Shown: one piece after another, positions 61,968 through 64,000 of the stretch
Layout: every line of letters begins with the position of its first letter
Numbering within the stretch: position 1 is the first letter of the stretch
Source of the DNA: Halomonas sp. SpR1
Lineage (GTDB): Bacteria > Pseudomonadota > Gammaproteobacteria > Pseudomonadales > Halomonadaceae
Direction of reading: 5' to 3'
Length of the DNA stretch: 64,000 nucleotides
Assembly: GCF_031010175.1 (NCBI RefSeq)
Contig: NZ_JAUAMB010000009.1
Coordinates: forward strand, 87,844-151,843
Notes under the pieces: generated by a model
The model's input: only the letters and a program-made list of their open reading frames with translations
Told to the model about the DNA's origin: nothing
The model's database searches: none
Made by a program: the position numbers and the translations under genes

Positions 61968-63773
61968 ATGCCCAGTTATCAAGCCCCTATTCGTGATATG
62001 CGTTTCGTTATGGACGAAATGCTCGACTACCCCGCTCATTACGCGCGTCTACCCAGTGGTGATGACGCATCGCCAGATGTGGTGAGCGCAATTCTAGAAG
62101 AGGGTGCGCGCTTCGCCCGTGACGTATTGCTTCCGATCAATCAGAGTGGTGATGAAGAGGGTTGCCTACTGGAAGGGGGTGAGGTCAAAGCGCCTAATGG
62201 TTTTAAAGAAGCCTACCAGCAGTACGTAGAAGGCGGCTGGCCGAGCCTGGCTGCCGATCCTGCCCATGGTGGCCAGGGCCTGCCGCCTTCATTGGCGATG
62301 CTGCTATCGGAAATGATCTGTGCGACTAACCTGGCTTGGGGTATGTACCCTGGGCTCTCTCATGGCGCGGCCGATGCGCTGAAGCACCATGGCACCGACG
62401 AGCAAAAAGCCACGTACCTCACCAAGCTGGTTGAAGGGGTATGGACAGGCACCATGTGCCTAACTGAGCCGCACTGCGGTACTGACCTCGGTTTGATCAA
62501 GACGCGAGCGGTGCCTACCGATGGTGACGCTTATGCGATTACCGGCACGAAGATATTTATCTCCGCTGGTGAGCATAATCTGGCTGAAAATATCGTCCAT
62601 TTGGTATTGGCAAAGCTGCCGGATGCGCCGGAAGGCTCAAAAGGTATATCGCTGTTTGTAGTGCCTAAGTTCTTGCCCGATACCCAAGGTAATGTGGGTG
62701 AGCGCAATGGCGTAACCTGTGGATCGCTTGAGCACAAGATGGGGATTCACGGTAATGCCACCTGCGTGATGAACTTTGATGGCGCAACCGGTTATTTGGT
62801 GGGGCCCCCTAATAAAGGGCTGGCGTGCATGTTCACCATGATGAACGCAGCGCGTCTCGGCGTGGGCATTCAAGGGCTGGGTTTGATTGAAGCCAGTTTT
62901 CAGAATTCACTGAGCTATGCGCGTGACCGTCTACAAATGCGTAGCCTGTCGGGTAAGCAGGCGCCTGAAAAGCCCGCTGATCCGATTATCGTCCATCCCG
63001 ATGTACGCCGCATGCTGCTGACTCAGAAAGCCTTTGCCGAAGGCGGGCGTATGCTGGTGCTTTACGCCGCGCAAATGCTCGATGTGGTTGAGCACGGTGA
63101 GTCGGGTGAAGAGCGCGATCATGCTGAAACTCTGCTTGGCTTGCTGACGCCTATTGTTAAAGCCTTTCTGACCGAAGTGGGTTTTGAAAGTACCAATGAG
63201 GGTGTGCAGATTTATGGCGGCCACGGCTTTATTAAAGAGTGGGGCATGGAGCAATTGGTTCGCGATGCGCGTATTACCCGGCTCTATGAAGGTACTACCG
63301 GGATCCAGGCGCTTGATCTGCTGGGTCGCAAAGTGCTTATGAGTCAGGGCGAATCGCTAAAAGTCTTTACCAAAGAGATCCATAAGTTTTGCAAAGCTGA
63401 AGCCGATAATCCTGCTCTCAAAGAGTTTGTCGAGCCGCTGGCTAAGCTCAATGCAGAGTGGGGCGAACTGACCATGGGCGTAGGCATGAAGGCAATGCAA
63501 GACCGCGAAGAAGTCGGTGCGGCGAGCGTTGATTACCTCATGTACTCCGGCTACGTCACGCTGGCCTACCTATTTGCCCGCGCGGCCAAGCAGGCGTCAG
63601 CTTCTTTGGAGGGTGACGATAAAGCCTTCTACACCGCTAAGTTGAATACTGCCCGCTTCTATTACCAGCGGTTACTGCCACGCACCAAGGCGCATGCACA
63701 GATGATTCAATCTGGCGCTTCCAGCCTAATGGCTATCTCCAGCGAAGATTTTGGTTTGGGTTTTGAAATCTAA
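61968..63773 (+). CDS. Acyl-CoA dehydrogenase (FadE-type, ~600 residues)
   Basis: 601-residue flavin dehydrogenase catalysing the first oxidation of acyl-CoA. FAD/substrate motifs CLTEPHCGTDLG and TKIFISAGEHN, QIYGGHGFIKEW, and the catalytic glutamate in LYEGTTGIQALDLLGRK are present. The C-terminal extra domain is typical of the 600-residue acyl-CoA dehydrogenases of Pseudomonas and Halomonas. AGGAGAAG precedes the ATG. It is a single gene with a PsrA-like operator and its own terminator. Confidence 0.95.
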   Translation: MPSYQAPIRDMRFVMDEMLDYPAHYARLPSGDDASPDVVSAILEEGARFARDVLLPINQSGDEEGCLLEGGEVKAPNGFKEAYQQYVEGGWPSLAADPAHGGQGLPPSLAMLLSEMICATNLAWGMYPGLSHGAADALKHHGTDEQKATYLTKLVEGVWTGTMCLTEPHCGTDLGLIKTRAVPTDGDAYAITGTKIFISAGEHNLAENIVHLVLAKLPDAPEGSKGISLFVVPKFLPDTQGNVGERNGVTCGSLEHKMGIHGNATCVMNFDGATGYLVGPPNKGLACMFTMMNAARLGVGIQGLGLIEASFQNSLSYARDRLQMRSLSGKQAPEKPADPIIVHPDVRRMLLTQKAFAEGGRMLVLYAAQMLDVVEHGESGEERDHAETLLGLLTPIVKAFLTEVGFESTNEGVQIYGGHGFIKEWGMEQLVRDARITRLYEGTTGIQALDLLGRKVLMSQGESLKVFTKEIHKFCKAEADNPALKEFVEPLAKLNAEWGELTMGVGMKAMQDREEVGAASVDYLMYSGYVTLAYLFARAAKQASASLEGDDKAFYTAKLNTARFYYQRLLPRTKAHAQMIQSGASSLMAISSEDFGLGFEI

Positions 63774-63848
63774 AGCGTCGACTACTGATGGTGTGAGGTA
63801 AATTGCGCCAACGAGCACTCTCTGATCAGGCGTTCTGATCGGTGGTTT

Positions 63849-63880
63849 GCGGCAGAAGGGTATCCTTCTGCCGCTTTTTT
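63849..63880 (+). terminator. Intrinsic terminator of the acyl-CoA dehydrogenase gene
   Basis: Perfect 11-bp stem GCGGCAGAAGG/CCTTCTGCCGC with a GTAT loop, then six Ts. It also appears to be the insertion target of the group II intron starting four bases later. Confidence 0.93.
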
Positions 63881-63883
63881 ATA

Positions 63884-64000
63884 GTGCGCCAGGCATGGCG
63901 CGCAGCGCCTTGACTGGCGCTGTTCCTGGGGGTGGTGCCTCAGGATGACTTGGGGGTGAAAGTCCCCTGCACGCCCGGCAAGGGGAAGTGCTAGCCGACG
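63884..64000 (+). mobile_element. 5' end of a bacterial group II intron (truncated by window edge)
   Basis: The sequence begins with the intron 5' consensus GTGCG (63884-63888) and continues with domain I segments familiar from bacterial group II introns (CTGTTCCTGGGGGTGGTGCC, GGGGGTGAAAGTCCCC, CCCGGCAAGGGGAAGTGCTA). It lies just behind an intrinsic terminator hairpin and its T-run, the characteristic target of class C introns. The reverse-transcriptase ORF and domains V/VI would lie beyond base 64000. Confidence 0.85.

Noticed and set aside
1..64000. CRISPR array, prophage or complete insertion sequence
   Set aside because: No regularly spaced repeats, phage structural genes, transposase or integrase genes were seen; only the group II intron fragment at the right edge is mobile.

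Overview
The window looks like chromosome of a moderately GC-rich gammaproteobacterium. Gene order and protein content (uvrY-uvrC, grxD, dnaX-ybaB-recR, rnd-ycgL, hrpA, mlaA, PsrA-type fatty-acid operators) suggest Halomonas or a close relative in the Oceanospirillales; this assignment is inference from protein content. No phage, plasmid backbone, CRISPR array or complete insertion sequence was seen. The one clear mobile element is the first ~117 bases of a group II intron at the right edge.

1-28.3 kb is mostly housekeeping: uvrC and its response regulator, tRNA-Ala(GGC), argF, a monothiol glutaredoxin, dnaX-ybaB-recR, rnd-ycgL-acpH-ycgN, a large membrane GGDEF/EAL protein with a LOV-like PAS domain, oligopeptidase B, a class II amidotransferase, fadD behind a PsrA-type operator, hrpA, a FabH-like synthase, mlaA, a PP2C phosphatase/STAS partner-switching pair and two exporters. 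A strongly foldable ~150-nt element lies between fadD and hrpA. mlaA ends at a probable nonsense codon inside a repeat-coded acidic tail.

28.4-55.9 kb is an arsenic island that is visibly mosaic in base composition. It opens with pstSCAB under two Pho-box-like sites, then arsC-GAPDH-arsJ-MFS (arsenate reduction and 1-arseno-3-phosphoglycerate export). Next come arsR divergent from an ArsP-like permease with two matching operator copies, and arsenite oxidase aioBA. An AT-rich patch follows with a GNAT gene and a gmhA gene broken by an in-frame TGA, then an AfuABC-type ABC transporter with an inositol-monophosphatase-family enzyme. A long leftward operon carries arsH-acr3-flavin reductase-arsC(Grx type)-sigZ-permease-thioredoxin-CC/Se protein. 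Divergent from it are another arsC and a chemoreceptor. Together these genes could discriminate phosphate from arsenate, reduce As(V), export As(III) and organoarsenicals, oxidise As(III), and possibly steer motility by arsenic.

56-63.9 kb holds an ion permease and a fatty/short-chain acyl-CoA catabolic set: thiolase, TetR regulator, acyl-CoA synthetase, SDR dehydrogenase and acyl-CoA dehydrogenase. PsrA-like and TetR-like operator candidates are visible. The acyl-CoA dehydrogenase terminator is followed directly by the group II intron 5' end, the insertion pattern of class C introns.
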